From the NCBI GenBank assembly GCA_015490675.1, contig WFXI01000003.1, positions 1-25,116 on the forward strand: DNA of 25,116 nt. The letters run 5' to 3'. Source of the stretch: Hydrogenothermaceae bacterium (GTDB taxonomy: Bacteria > Aquificota > Aquificia > Aquificales > Hydrogenothermaceae). Made by a program: the position numbers and the translations under genes. The notes under the pieces are model-generated. The model saw only the letters and a list, made by a program, of their open reading frames with translations. It searched no databases and had not been told where the DNA came from. Each line of letters opens with the position of its first letter. The first letter of the stretch is position 1. Shown here piece after piece: positions 9,201 through 15,585 of the stretch.

Positions 9201-9498
9201 AATCTTACAGAATAATAATATATTAGAAGCTTTAAAGAAAAGATTTATGGAAAAACTATTTAGTGTTTTTGATGAACAAAGAAATAGATTTCTGACCAGT
9301 AATATTAAAGAAGAAATAGATTTAATAGATTTAGTTCTATGTACCAAGATTTATAATCTTTCTTTAGATGAGTGGAAGCACATAGCAAATTATGATTATG
9401 AAATAAGAGGAGAATTAAAAATTAATATATCTTGTGAAGATAATGTTGATTTATTAATAGATAATTACTTGAAAAATTACAATAATTTGGGGGATTAG
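6241..9498 (+). CDS. Eco57I-type N6-adenine DNA methyltransferase (type IIG/PglX-like)
   Basis: 1085 aa, within the range of type IIG and PglX-like enzymes. The N-terminal 170 residues resemble domains that precede such methylases and may be a degenerate nuclease; I see no clear PD-(D/E)xK signature. The methylase core has GSYYTPKEIVEFM from G421, SAM-binding DPAVGSGAFPMG from D484, a long charged coiled-coil insert (about 505-565), YGVDIQPIAIQIAKLR, and catalytic NPPY at 729-732 in FDIVIGNPPYGN. Residues about 850-1085 should hold the target-recognition domain (LYYNFLLLLMNSSLFYFW and a FPLPE block). It would methylate adenine at an asymmetric site. It follows the DUF3368 gene by 10 nt and precedes the HD gene by 3 nt, so all are likely one transcript. 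Confidence 0.9.
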   Translation: MQTKELVEEIFANPENINEIFIEYFEEKNYSFKPKEEIIPIEKHLDRFEKPLLIGELELDDGNKLEFYTIKIKENLTEKSSKRQQYEIARDLLKLNSTDAGIFIFYDKDGNFRLSFVYAEYKGTKREFSHYKRYTYYVSKDQPNRTFIKQLDEADFTYIEKIQKAFSIKQLTKEFYNEIQNWYAWALKELNEGKASFPGGKNEENLIRLITRIIFVWFLKERKLIPEEIFDEESLRNIVKDFKTGDNYYNVILQNLFFATLNRYPKDRKFATEGNFPENREHFGVKTLYRYAKKLLIPKEEFIKLLEPVPFINGGLFECLDRDKDYIDGFSRNDKKRAKLPDHLFYSDEINTDLTFFYGSSKKTKVKGLINILKEYNFTADESSPIDVEVSLDPELLGHIFENLLAAYNPETSKTARKETGSYYTPKEIVEFMVDESLIHYFVNKTGIEENKLRELLSYDERQLLSDEEKQKVITAIDELKIIDPAVGSGAFPMGILHKLVHILHKLDPENKLWKEKQIQRLEKLKKEAYLIQDIKVREELLKDIEKQKEELEKAFENELDYSRKLFLIENSIYGVDIQPIAIQIAKLRFFLSLLIDQKIDKNRENYGILPLPNLETKFVAANTLIGLDKSKQGLLFKTPKILQLEEEYKDLMRNYFSASNRGQKKRIQEKAKKIRDELKNELKNIGMSYETTKKIANFDIFDQLSSADWFDPEWMFGVEDGFDIVIGNPPYGNLLNKHKNGEVDAKKFIEKYYNYSTSSDISSPFVEKGISILKEGGNLFYIITFAITFNKKFSGNRQQIFENFEKAKIYSFDRDRCRIFESMTQSVSILMCLNKNNIKNYGIFTSRMFRETPNLYSIAVSKADNYLLPIGVNYNQPHRLPKLGENINVKILDKLLDNKEKVERIINKIGKKLWIRTSGNYWYNAFNKKPYESSEIKSIFVDNLYYNFLLLLMNSSLFYFWLRIYGDGRHMNEDILEEFPLPEENSILQNNNILEALKKRFMEKLFSVFDEQRNRFLTSNIKEEIDLIDLVLCTKIYNLSLDEWKHIANYDYEIRGELKINISCEDNVDLLIDNYLKNYNNLGD

Positions 9499-9501
9499 AA
9501 A

Positions 9502-10737
9502 ATGGAAAACTTATACTTTTTTGTGGACAAACTTTTTGATCTTGCTGTAATTGAAAGATGGAATGATCATCCGAGACCTTTTAACATTACAGAATTAGAC
9601 AAACAATCCCACAAGGCAATTATTGCCTTTTTATTAGCAAGAATGGAAGAAGAAGAGAAAGGTATTGAAATTAACTGGAAGGATTTAATTGACGGATTAA
9701 TATTTGAAGCACTTCAAAGAGCAGTTTTAACAGATATTAAGCCAACCTTATTTCATAAATTGATAAAAAATAAAAAGGAAAAAATCAATGAATTCGTTTT
9801 AAAACAGTATAGTGAAAAATTGTCTGATATAAATGAAGAATTATTTGAAAAAATGAAAAATTATTTTGAACATGAAGAATTTCTTCAAACCGAAAAAAGA
9901 ATAATAAGTGCGGCTCATTACCTTGCTACATATTGGGAATTTCAATTTATATATAAGGTGGCTTCAGACATGTATGGAATAGAAGAAACTAAAAAAGAAA
10001 TAGAAAATAAATTAGAAGATTTTTATGAGTTGATTGGAGTTCAAAAATTTTCATTAGGAAAGAAAAGCTACGGATTTATTGATTTGTGTGGACAGTTAAG
10101 ATTTCAAAAAAGATGGATACAAACTGTAAGAATACCAGAAACTTCAGTTCTTGGACATGTATTTATGGTAGCTTCTTTAGTTTATTTTATTTTGAACAAT
10201 AAAAAGGATTATGTAAGTGACAGTTGTATCGTAAATACATTTTTTACTGCATTGTTTCATGATTTACCTGAGATAGTTACAAGAGACATTGTAAGTGGAA
10301 TAAAAGAAGTTTTTGATAAGAAAGTTATCAAACAAATTGAGATTGAAGAAACAAAAAATAGAATAATTAAGTTGTTGCCATCCTATATAGCAAGGGATAT
10401 AGAGTATTATTTAGATATGCTCAATGGAAATAAGGACAGAGATGAAAATATATCAGATGAATTTTCTAATAGAATTTTGAAAGGCGAGGAAGTTAAAAAA
10501 TTTGATAACGAAGAAAAATTTAGAAAAGATTACTGTAACTCTGAATACAAGCCAGTCTGGGGTTCTTTGGTAAAAGAATGCGATATTACTATTGCTCTTG
10601 CTGAAGCAGTATATTCAATTAAACACGGCTTAATTAGTAAAGAACTTAAAAAAGCTGCTGAGAATATGTACAAAAAACTAATAGGAAAAGAAAATGTTGG
10701 AGAATTAGTTAAATCTTTATACAGCGAAATTAAATAA
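9502..10737 (+). CDS. HD-domain phosphohydrolase with two HD-like lobes (YfbR-like)
   Basis: 411 aa. The C-terminal half carries an HD metal site: H219 in SVLGHVFMVAS, H253-D254 in LFHDLPEIVTRDI, and D361 in VKECDITIAL. The HDxxE-x-TxDI pattern recalls YfbR-type 5'-deoxynucleotidases, which strip phosphate from dNMPs. The N-terminal half has a matching segment, IFEALQRAVLTDI (about residues 67-79), plus SHKAIIAFLLARM from S36; it aligns without gaps to the C-terminal block but has lost His, Asp and Glu, so it looks like a duplicated, catalytically dead HD lobe. The ATG is 3 nt after the methyltransferase stop, with a G-rich ribosome site. A nucleotide hydrolase in a restriction-like operon suggests nucleotide depletion or signal turnover during infection; that is inference. 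Confidence 0.75.
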   Translation: MENLYFFVDKLFDLAVIERWNDHPRPFNITELDKQSHKAIIAFLLARMEEEEKGIEINWKDLIDGLIFEALQRAVLTDIKPTLFHKLIKNKKEKINEFVLKQYSEKLSDINEELFEKMKNYFEHEEFLQTEKRIISAAHYLATYWEFQFIYKVASDMYGIEETKKEIENKLEDFYELIGVQKFSLGKKSYGFIDLCGQLRFQKRWIQTVRIPETSVLGHVFMVASLVYFILNNKKDYVSDSCIVNTFFTALFHDLPEIVTRDIVSGIKEVFDKKVIKQIEIEETKNRIIKLLPSYIARDIEYYLDMLNGNKDRDENISDEFSNRILKGEEVKKFDNEEKFRKDYCNSEYKPVWGSLVKECDITIALAEAVYSIKHGLISKELKKAAENMYKKLIGKENVGELVKSLYSEIK

Positions 10738-10820
10738 ATGGAATGGTTTGTATTGATATTTTTTTATGAACTCTGTAAAGATAAAAATAGAGAGAGTTGA
10801 AAAGTTAACAGGAGTTTATA

Positions 10821-11114
10821 GTGCAAAATTTAGAAAAAATAAAGAAAATCCTAAAAGAGCATAAAAAAGAATTAGAAGAAAAATATAATGTAAAAAGCAT
10901 AGCTATATTTGGTTCTTATGTTAGGGAAACACAGACGAAAGAGAGCGACATAGACACATTAGTTGAATTTAAAAAGCCAATTTCTCTAATTCAGTTTATA
11001 AAACTTGAAAACTACTTATTAGAACTATTAGGACTAAAAGTAGATTTAATAATGAAAAAATCCCTAAAATCTTACATAAAAAAACAGGTTCTAAAAGAGG
11101 TAGTCCCATTATAA
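10821..11114 (+). CDS. MNT-type minimal nucleotidyltransferase (MntA-like antitoxin), orphan
   Basis: 97 aa, GTG start with AGGAG at 10810-10814. Shows the nucleotidyltransferase signature IAIFGSYVRETQ...SDID: G31-S32, D43 and D45, with a third carboxylate D75 in LKVDLIM. These are the metal-binding residues of the pol-beta-like fold. Family members such as MntA pair with a HEPN RNase and inactivate it by AMPylation. No HEPN gene follows: the next 112 nt are AT-rich and stop-filled, then higB begins. In the motif DIDTLVEF a Thr replaces the commoner Leu. Either the HEPN partner has been deleted or the protein acts alone. Confidence 0.8.
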   Translation: MQNLEKIKKILKEHKKELEEKYNVKSIAIFGSYVRETQTKESDIDTLVEFKKPISLIQFIKLENYLLELLGLKVDLIMKKSLKSYIKKQVLKEVVPL

Positions 11115-11226
11115 AAAGATACTTTTAAGACTGTTTTTGAAAAATTTAAAAAATTAAGAGATTAGAAAATAATTTGCATTTATAATATATACGATATAAA
11201 TTAACCATTAGTGTAAAAGGTAAATA

Positions 11227-11508
11227 ATGATAAAAAATTTTATTGATAAGGATACAGAAAAGTTATATAGGACAGGTAGGAGTAAAAAGTTCCCGCCTGA
11301 TATTTGGAAAAGAGCTGTTAGGAAGTTGGATATGTTAAGAAGGGCTAAAACTCTGGAAGATTTGAAAATTCCACCTTCTAATAGGTTGGAAGCACTAAAA
11401 GGAGATTTAGATGGTTTTTATAGTATACGGATAAATGACCAGTATAGGATTATATTTAGATTTGAAAATGGCGACGCCTATGATGTTGCTATTGTAGATT
11501 ACCATTAA
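11227..11508 (+). CDS. higB: HigB-type toxin (RelE/ParE superfamily mRNA interferase)
   Basis: 93 aa. The fold is recognised from FIDKDTEKLYRTGRSKKFP, the helix pair KRAVRKLDMLRRAKTLEDLKIPP, the strand LEALKGDLDGFYSIRINDQYR and the ending IIFRFENGDAYDVAIVDYH. This is the standard HigB/GraT pattern, a ribosome-dependent mRNA endonuclease. Toxin precedes antitoxin, as is usual for higBA, with a 13-nt gap holding an excellent ribosome site (AAGGAGG) for higA. The 112 nt upstream (11115-11226) contain TATAAT-like words but no promoter I would commit to. A related C-terminal fragment exists at 12687-12758. Confidence 0.88.
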   Translation: MIKNFIDKDTEKLYRTGRSKKFPPDIWKRAVRKLDMLRRAKTLEDLKIPPSNRLEALKGDLDGFYSIRINDQYRIIFRFENGDAYDVAIVDYH

Positions 11509-11521
11509 GGAGGTTTTTATT

Positions 11522-11872
11522 ATGAATATAAAAGAATTCAAAAAAGCTTTAAAGAATAAACAACGAATAGAAGTTGTTCCTATAGCAGAGCTTAAAAGGG
11601 AACCTACACATCCGGGAGAAATCCTCGAAGAAGAATTTATGAAACCTTTAGGACTTACCCAGTCTAAGCTTGCCAGAGAGCTTGGAGTTAGTGTAAGGGC
11701 TGTTAATGAAATAGTAAACAAAAAAAGAGGTATATCTCCCGAAATGGCTATAAGATTAGCTGAGAGATTTGGAACAACTGCAGAATTCTGGCTCGGATTA
11801 CAGATGGATTATGATTTGTGGAAAGCATACCACAAACCAAGCAGGAAGTTTAAGAAAAAAGCTATTGTGTAA
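11522..11872 (+). CDS. higA: HigA-type XRE-family antitoxin
   Basis: 116 aa. The core THPGEILEEEFMKPLGLTQSKLARELGVSV...VNEIVNKKRGISPEMAIRLAERFGTTAEFWLGLQ is the classical HigA helix-turn-helix domain, here at about residues 36-100. The first 30 residues are a basic extension. HigA binds HigB and represses the shared promoter. It ends with the family's WxxYDLW-like tail (QMDYDLWKAYHKPSRK). It follows higB by 13 nt and is probably translated from the AAGGAGG at 11509-11515. Confidence 0.92.
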   Translation: MNIKEFKKALKNKQRIEVVPIAELKREPTHPGEILEEEFMKPLGLTQSKLARELGVSVRAVNEIVNKKRGISPEMAIRLAERFGTTAEFWLGLQMDYDLWKAYHKPSRKFKKKAIV

Positions 11873-11919
11873 GGTAAAAAATAAGAAAGTAATTAAACAC
11901 AAAAGAGAAATTAGAATTT

Positions 11920-12165
11920 TTGGTTATAGTGAAAAATATTACTTTAATAACCAAGCTTTTAGATAAAGTATCAAAATTAAAAGAAGTTGAAGATATGGAA
12001 ATTATTAATGTTCCTGATGATGTGGAGGCTGATATTGGGTTAAAGATAAAATTAAAAAAAGGTTATGACTGGTTAGATGTTCAACACAAAATAAATGACA
12101 TTATTTGGGAAATTTTTGAAGACAAGGGAGAGCTATTAGCAGTTTACGAAGAGTTTGAGGAATAA
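11920..12165 (+). CDS. Small acidic protein of unknown function, paralogue of the broken copy at 12477
   Basis: About 81 aa from TTG 11920, or 78 from GTG 11929; neither has a strong ribosome site. I do not recognise a family. The protein reads LKEVEDMEIINVPDDVEADIG, then a charged turn and a helix with conserved tryptophans (YDWLDVQHKINDIIWEIFED), and an acidic end (VYEEFEE). Its beta-strand/helix layout and lack of a signal suggest a compact cytosolic protein. It follows higA by 47 nt on the same strand and precedes a membrane micro-gene directly. A second, disrupted copy at 12477-12680 matches along most of its length, supporting that this is a real gene. Confidence 0.6.
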   Translation: MVIVKNITLITKLLDKVSKLKEVEDMEIINVPDDVEADIGLKIKLKKGYDWLDVQHKINDIIWEIFEDKGELLAVYEEFEE

Positions 12166-12365
12166 ATGGAAAGAGAAGATTTAAAAGAATTTGGAAAGCA
12201 TTTGTTAAATATTGGTGTAGCAATTATAGTATTCTCAATAATACAGCTTTAACAAAAGACTCTGTTAATCCTTATATTGTTATATATTCCATAATTGCTT
12301 ACATTATAGTTGTAGTTGTTGGGCTGTTTTTTATAAGGAAAGGAGGACGAAAAGAATGTCAATGA
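12166..12365 (+). pseudogene. Frameshifted small two-helix membrane protein
   Basis: The ATG directly follows the preceding TAA. The frame reads MEREDLKEFGKHLLNIGVAI and IVFSIIQL, stopping at TAA 12250. The next frame (from about 12249) continues TKDSVNPYIVIYSIIAYIIVV and VVGLFFIRKGGRKECQ to TGA 12363. Joined, they make a protein of about 65 residues with two hydrophobic helices and basic ends, the plan of a small inner-membrane protein. One missing base near 12248 explains the break. Its 3' end overlaps the next ORF, as in an operon. Function unknown. A programmed frameshift cannot be excluded, but no slippery sequence stands out. Confidence 0.5.
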
Positions 12366-12472
12366 CTGAATACTATTTGTTGTTATTTATTTTATTGATA
12401 TTATCAATACCAATCATTATTTTTGGTGTGAATCTTTTGGAGAAATTAGATAAAAAACTCTCAAAACATTAG
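12356..12472 (+). CDS. 38-residue single-span membrane micro-protein
   Basis: MSMTEYYLLLFILLILSIPI then IIFGVNLLEKLDKKLSKH: one hydrophobic helix (about residues 6-27) and a basic amphipathic tail. A strong ribosome site, AGGAGG at 12341-12346, lies 9 nt upstream. This architecture is seen in type I toxins and small membrane regulators, but I do not recognise it. It sits among degraded genes on the same strand, overlapping the 3' end of the frameshifted membrane gene. Confidence 0.45.
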   Translation: MSMTEYYLLLFILLILSIPIIIFGVNLLEKLDKKLSKH

Positions 12473-12476
12473 AAAA

Positions 12477-12680
12477 ATGGGAAAAATACCAGAAATAGAA
12501 AAGGTGGAAATCATAAGTATTCCTGAGGATATAGAAGCTGATATAGGGATAAGAATAACTCCTAAAAATCCAAAAAACAGATAAAAAATAATCGAAAAAT
12601 TGAACAAATTAGAGTGGGAAGTTTATGACAAAACAGGCAGTTTACAGGTCATATATTGGGAGTTTGAATATAAAACTTGA
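12477..12680 (+). pseudogene. Broken paralogue of the small protein at 11920
   Basis: ATG 12477 opens MGKIPEIEKVEIISIPEDIE then ADIGIRITPKNPKNR and hits TAA at 12582-12584. The same frame continues KIIEKLNKLEWEVYDKTGSL and QVIYWEFEYKT to TGA 12678. Both halves align with the intact 11920 protein (EVEDMEIINVPDDVEADIG; INDIIWEIFED; LLAVYEEFEE). A single nonsense change, with a short indel in the linker, accounts for the interruption. It is likely a relic, though the first half could still be made. Confidence 0.6.
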
Positions 12681-12686
12681 AAACCA

Positions 12687-12758
12687 TATCTCAGACCTAT
12701 TAGAACAAAAAATAAAACCCTATTTAGATTCAAAAATGGCAATGCCTATTATTTTTAA
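12687..12758 (+). pseudogene. HigB-like C-terminal fragment
   Basis: In frame from 12687 the sequence reads YLRPIRTKNKTLFRFKNGNA followed by YYF and a stop. It aligns without gaps to the intact HigB segment YSIRINDQYRIIFRFENGDA-YDV, sharing the FRF-NG-AY core. Only about 23 codons remain and no start is present. The rest of 12681-12827 is AT-rich with nothing else recognisable before the tyrS stop. Confidence 0.5.
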
Positions 12759-12827
12759 AAAGTTTTGGTAAATAGGAGTAAATATAACCTTTTCAAAATT
12801 TAAATAAATAAGGAAGAGGTAAACTCT

Positions 12828-14060
12828 CTATGCCTCAACCTTTATTTTTTCTGGTTTTATCCTTGCAAATTTTCTTTTTCCTACCTGTAGTACGAACTCT
12901 TTTGTCAGGTCTATTTCTGCATACGGGTCTGTTATTTTATTTCCGTCGATTTTTACTCCACCGCCTTTTATAATTCTCCTTGCTTCTGATTTTGAAGGAG
13001 CATAACCGATTTTGTACACAAGCTCGTAAAGTGGTATCTTTCCTTCTGAAGCTACTGTTATTTCTGGTTCTGGAATTTCTTCAGGCAGTTCCCTTTTAGA
13101 GAACACTCTTTCAAAGTGTTCTTTTGCCTTTATGGCAGCTTCTTCTCCATGAAATCTTGATACTATATACATAGCGAGCTCTTTTTTTACTTCCATTGGA
13201 TGAACAGTTCCACTTTCAACGTCTTTTTTCATCTTTTCTATCTCTTCTTCTGTGAGGTCTGTTAAGAGTGTCCAGTAGTCCCACATAATCTCATCCGGTA
13301 TAGACATTACTTTTCCGAACATTTCTTCTGGTGGTTCTGTAATTCCTATGTAGTTTCCGTAAGATTTACTCATTTTCTTTACACCGTCTGTTCCCACAAG
13401 GAGAGGTAAGAGAATAGCAATCTGTGGCTTTTCTATACCGTATTCTTTTTGTATATCCCTACCAATGAGGAGATTAAACCTTTGGTCTGAACCACCAAGC
13501 TCAACATCTGCTTTTATTGCTACAGAATCGTAAGCCTGTAAAAGTGGGTAGATAAATTCATGTATATAGATAGGAACGTTTTCTTTAAATCTTTTCTTAA
13601 AATCATCCCTTTCAAGCATCCTTGCTACTGTGTATTTTGCAGTTAGCCTTATAAGGTCTTCAGGGGACATACTACCAAGCCACTCACTATTAAAAACTAC
13701 AATTGTTTTTTGTAGGTCTAAAATTTTAAATACCTGCTCTTTATAAGTCTCTGCATTTTTTAGGACTTCTTCTTTTGTTAAAGGTGGACGGGTTTTATCC
13801 CTTCCTGATGGGTCTCCAATCATAGCTGTAAAATCACCTATGATAAAGTAAACAGTATGTCCAAGTTGCTGGAATGTTCTTAGTTTCTGAAGAAGAACCG
13901 TATGTCCAAGGTGAAGGTCTGGAGCTGTAGGGTCAAAACCTGCTTTAACAATAAGGGGTCTACCTTCTTTCAGTTTTTCTAATAGCTCTTCTTCTGATAT
14001 TATCTCAAGTACTCCTTTTTTTATTAGTTTTAGCTGTTCTTCAGGAGATAAACTACCCAT
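12828..14060 (-). CDS. tyrS: Tyrosyl-tRNA synthetase
   Basis: 410 aa class I synthetase that charges tRNA-Tyr in the cytosol. It has the HIGH-type motif HLGH at residues 50-53, the nucleotide-site region FIIGDFTAMIGDPSGR, the tyrosine-pocket segment ELGGSDQRFNLL, KMSKS at 229-233 and a C-terminal S4 RNA-binding domain (about 345-405, YELVYKIGYAPSKSEARRII). Start ATG 14060 has GGAGG at 14079-14075, 14 nt away, rather long, but no nearer in-frame start exists. A clear promoter lies at 14096-14124. No hairpin plus T-run terminator is visible after the stop. It marks the right boundary of the accessory island. Confidence 0.96.
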   Translation of the reverse strand: MGSLSPEEQLKLIKKGVLEIISEEELLEKLKEGRPLIVKAGFDPTAPDLHLGHTVLLQKLRTFQQLGHTVYFIIGDFTAMIGDPSGRDKTRPPLTKEEVLKNAETYKEQVFKILDLQKTIVVFNSEWLGSMSPEDLIRLTAKYTVARMLERDDFKKRFKENVPIYIHEFIYPLLQAYDSVAIKADVELGGSDQRFNLLIGRDIQKEYGIEKPQIAILLPLLVGTDGVKKMSKSYGNYIGITEPPEEMFGKVMSIPDEIMWDYWTLLTDLTEEEIEKMKKDVESGTVHPMEVKKELAMYIVSRFHGEEAAIKAKEHFERVFSKRELPEEIPEPEITVASEGKIPLYELVYKIGYAPSKSEARRIIKGGGVKIDGNKITDPYAEIDLTKEFVLQVGKRKFARIKPEKIKVEA

Positions 14061-14095
14061 AGTTTTTTATACATCCTCCAGAGAAGTTTTTAAAG

Positions 14096-14124
14096 ATTAT
14101 ATGTGTTAATTATGAGATTTTCAA
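14096..14124 (-). promoter_or_regulatory. Sigma-70-type promoter of tyrS
   Basis: Minus-strand TTGAAA (14124-14119), 17-nt spacer, TATAAT (14101-14096), 36 nt before the tyrS ATG. Near-consensus hexamers at ideal spacing. It lies in the 145-nt gap after hypE, so tyrS does not depend on the hydrogenase operon. I see no T-box elements. Confidence 0.65.
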
Positions 14125-14205
14125 AGTTTTGCATTGGTCAGAATATAGTAAGCTCATGTCAATTATAAATTCTAATAAGTACTCTAAAAAAATTATTGTA
14201 TATAT

Positions 14206-15204
14206 TTAGCAAATCCTTGGTAGAAGTTCTCCTGCAGGAGGTTCCATAATTCTTTTAGAACCGTAAGAGGATTTTAGGATTACTTTTCCTTTGTAGTCGG
14301 AAATTGCTTTTCCTATAATTTCTGCATCTTTTCCAAGTTCATTGTTTTTCATGACTTTTAAAGCTTTCTCATCTTCATTTTCAGGAACAGCTAATATAAG
14401 CTTTCCCTCATTTGCAAGCGTGTAAGGTTCAAGTCCAAGCAGTTCACAAAGTCCCTGAATTTCGTCTTTTACAGGGATTTTCTCTTCTTCTGTTTCTATT
14501 CCTATGTTTGACTGCTCTGCCCACTCATTTAATACTGCTGAAAGCCCTCCTCTTGTTGGGTCCCTCATTGCTTTTATTGTTATTCCGGCATTTATTAAAT
14601 CTTCTACCAGCGGCCATAGAGAAGCACAATCTGAGGCTATGTCTCCTTCTAACTCTATTCCTTCTCTTTGAGCCATTATACATGCTCCATGGTCTCCTAT
14701 TGTTCCGGAAACTAAAATTACGTCTCCTTCCTCTATGTTATGAGCTGAAATTCCTTCATAAACTATTTCTCCAATTCCTGTGGTGTTTATAAAAATCTTA
14801 TCTGCTGAGCCTTTTGGAACTACTTTTGTATCCCCTGTAACTATCTGTACTCCTGTTTTTTTCATCTCTTCTGCCATAGACTTAACAATTTCTTCAAGGT
14901 CTTTAAATGGAAGTCCTTCTTCGATTATAAACGAACAGCTTAGATATTTTGGTTTTGCTCCCATCATTGCAAGGTCATTTACCGTTCCTGCAATGGTAAG
15001 CTTTCCTATGTTTCCACCTTTGAAGAAAATAGGTGATACTGTAAAACTGTCCGTTGTAAATGCAAGTTTTGAGTTTATGTCTAAAACTGCTGCATCTTCC
15101 ATTTTTTCTAAAATCGGATTTGAAAAATATTTAAAGAACAGCTCTTTTATTAGTTTTTGAGTTTCTTCTCCTCCACCACCGTGGGATAAAAGCACCTGTT
15201 TCAT
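14206..15204 (-). CDS. hypE: Hydrogenase maturation factor HypE (carbamoyl dehydratase)
   Basis: 332 aa PurM-fold protein. It opens LLSHGGGGEETQKLIKELF, has the ATP-site blocks EDAAVLDI, GTVNDLAMMGAKP and TGDTKVVPKG, the later segment MRDPTRGGLSAVLNEWA, and ends with the invariant PRIC. The terminal Cys is carbamoylated by HypF and dehydrated to thiocyanate, the source of the cyanide ligands passed to the HypC-HypD scaffold. HypF is not in this window. Ribosome site GGAG lies 7 nt before ATG 15204. It is the last gene of the hydrogenase operon and is separated from hypD by vapBC, only 9 nt after the vapC stop. Confidence 0.96.
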   Translation of the reverse strand: MKQVLLSHGGGGEETQKLIKELFFKYFSNPILEKMEDAAVLDINSKLAFTTDSFTVSPIFFKGGNIGKLTIAGTVNDLAMMGAKPKYLSCSFIIEEGLPFKDLEEIVKSMAEEMKKTGVQIVTGDTKVVPKGSADKIFINTTGIGEIVYEGISAHNIEEGDVILVSGTIGDHGACIMAQREGIELEGDIASDCASLWPLVEDLINAGITIKAMRDPTRGGLSAVLNEWAEQSNIGIETEEEKIPVKDEIQGLCELLGLEPYTLANEGKLILAVPENEDEKALKVMKNNELGKDAEIIGKAISDYKGKVILKSSYGSKRIMEPPAGELLPRIC

Positions 15205-15213
15205 TACAATCTC

Positions 15214-15585
15214 CTAAATTAAATTCCCCTTTATCATTGGATAATGTTTTTTATTTAAAGTCCACAGTTTAAATCCATAAACTTTGCAACATGCTGCAAT
15301 TAAGCTATCTGCCAATTCTACACTATGAGATTTTCTATATTTGTTCATAAACACTCCTGACAATTTTCCTATTTCCTCATTTATATCAACTTTTCTGAAA
15401 CTATTTAGTAACTTTTCTATTTGTTTCAATTCCTTCTTCCTTGCCCCTGCATAAATTTCAGCTATTTGCACAGGTGTTATATAAACATATCCATTTGTTT
15501 CGTTTATTAATTTTTCAGCTTTTTGGATAATTTCTTCTTTTCCTCTTAAAATCCATATCAGCACATCAGTATCAAAGATTATCAA
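15214..15585 (-). CDS. vapC: VapC toxin, PIN-domain ribonuclease
   Basis: 123 aa from a TTG start at 15585. All expected PIN residues are present: D5 and D7 in IIFDTDVLIWIL, E43 in QIAEIYAGA, D93 in ELADSLIAACC, and the closing WTLNKKHYPMI, typical of VapC (TxNxKHF-like). The length is normal and the toxin looks active. Such RNases cut tRNA or rRNA when the antitoxin is degraded. The start overlaps the vapB 3' end by 14 nt. The gene sits inside the hyp operon, in the same direction. Confidence 0.92.
   Translation of the reverse strand: MIIFDTDVLIWILRGKEEIIQKAEKLINETNGYVYITPVQIAEIYAGARKKELKQIEKLLNSFRKVDINEEIGKLSGVFMNKYRKSHSVELADSLIAACCKVYGFKLWTLNKKHYPMIKGNLI

Noticed and set aside
2079..10737. 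Assignment as a canonical DISARM or BREX system
   Set aside because: drmA, drmB, brxC, pglZ and brxL-like genes are absent, so neither known system can be called.
10738..10800. 20-codon ORF directly after the HD gene
   Set aside because: Too short, no ribosome site and no recognisable similarity; a chance frame in AT-rich sequence.
11769..11966. 65-aa frame overlapping the higA 3' end
   Set aside because: Out-of-frame overlap with a well supported HigA; no motif or ribosome site.
12759..12827. Intrinsic terminator after tyrS
   Set aside because: Only a 4-bp GAGG/CCTC pairing is visible, with no following T-run on the minus strand.
14119..14160. TTGACA word on the minus strand near 14158 as the tyrS -35 box
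   Set aside because: Its nearest TATATT lies only 9 nt away; TTGAAA-17-TATAAT at 14124-14096 is far better.
14412..15160. Plus-strand ORFs of 126 aa opposite hypE
   Set aside because: Antisense frames of a clear hypE gene, with repetitive Leu/Phe composition and no motif.
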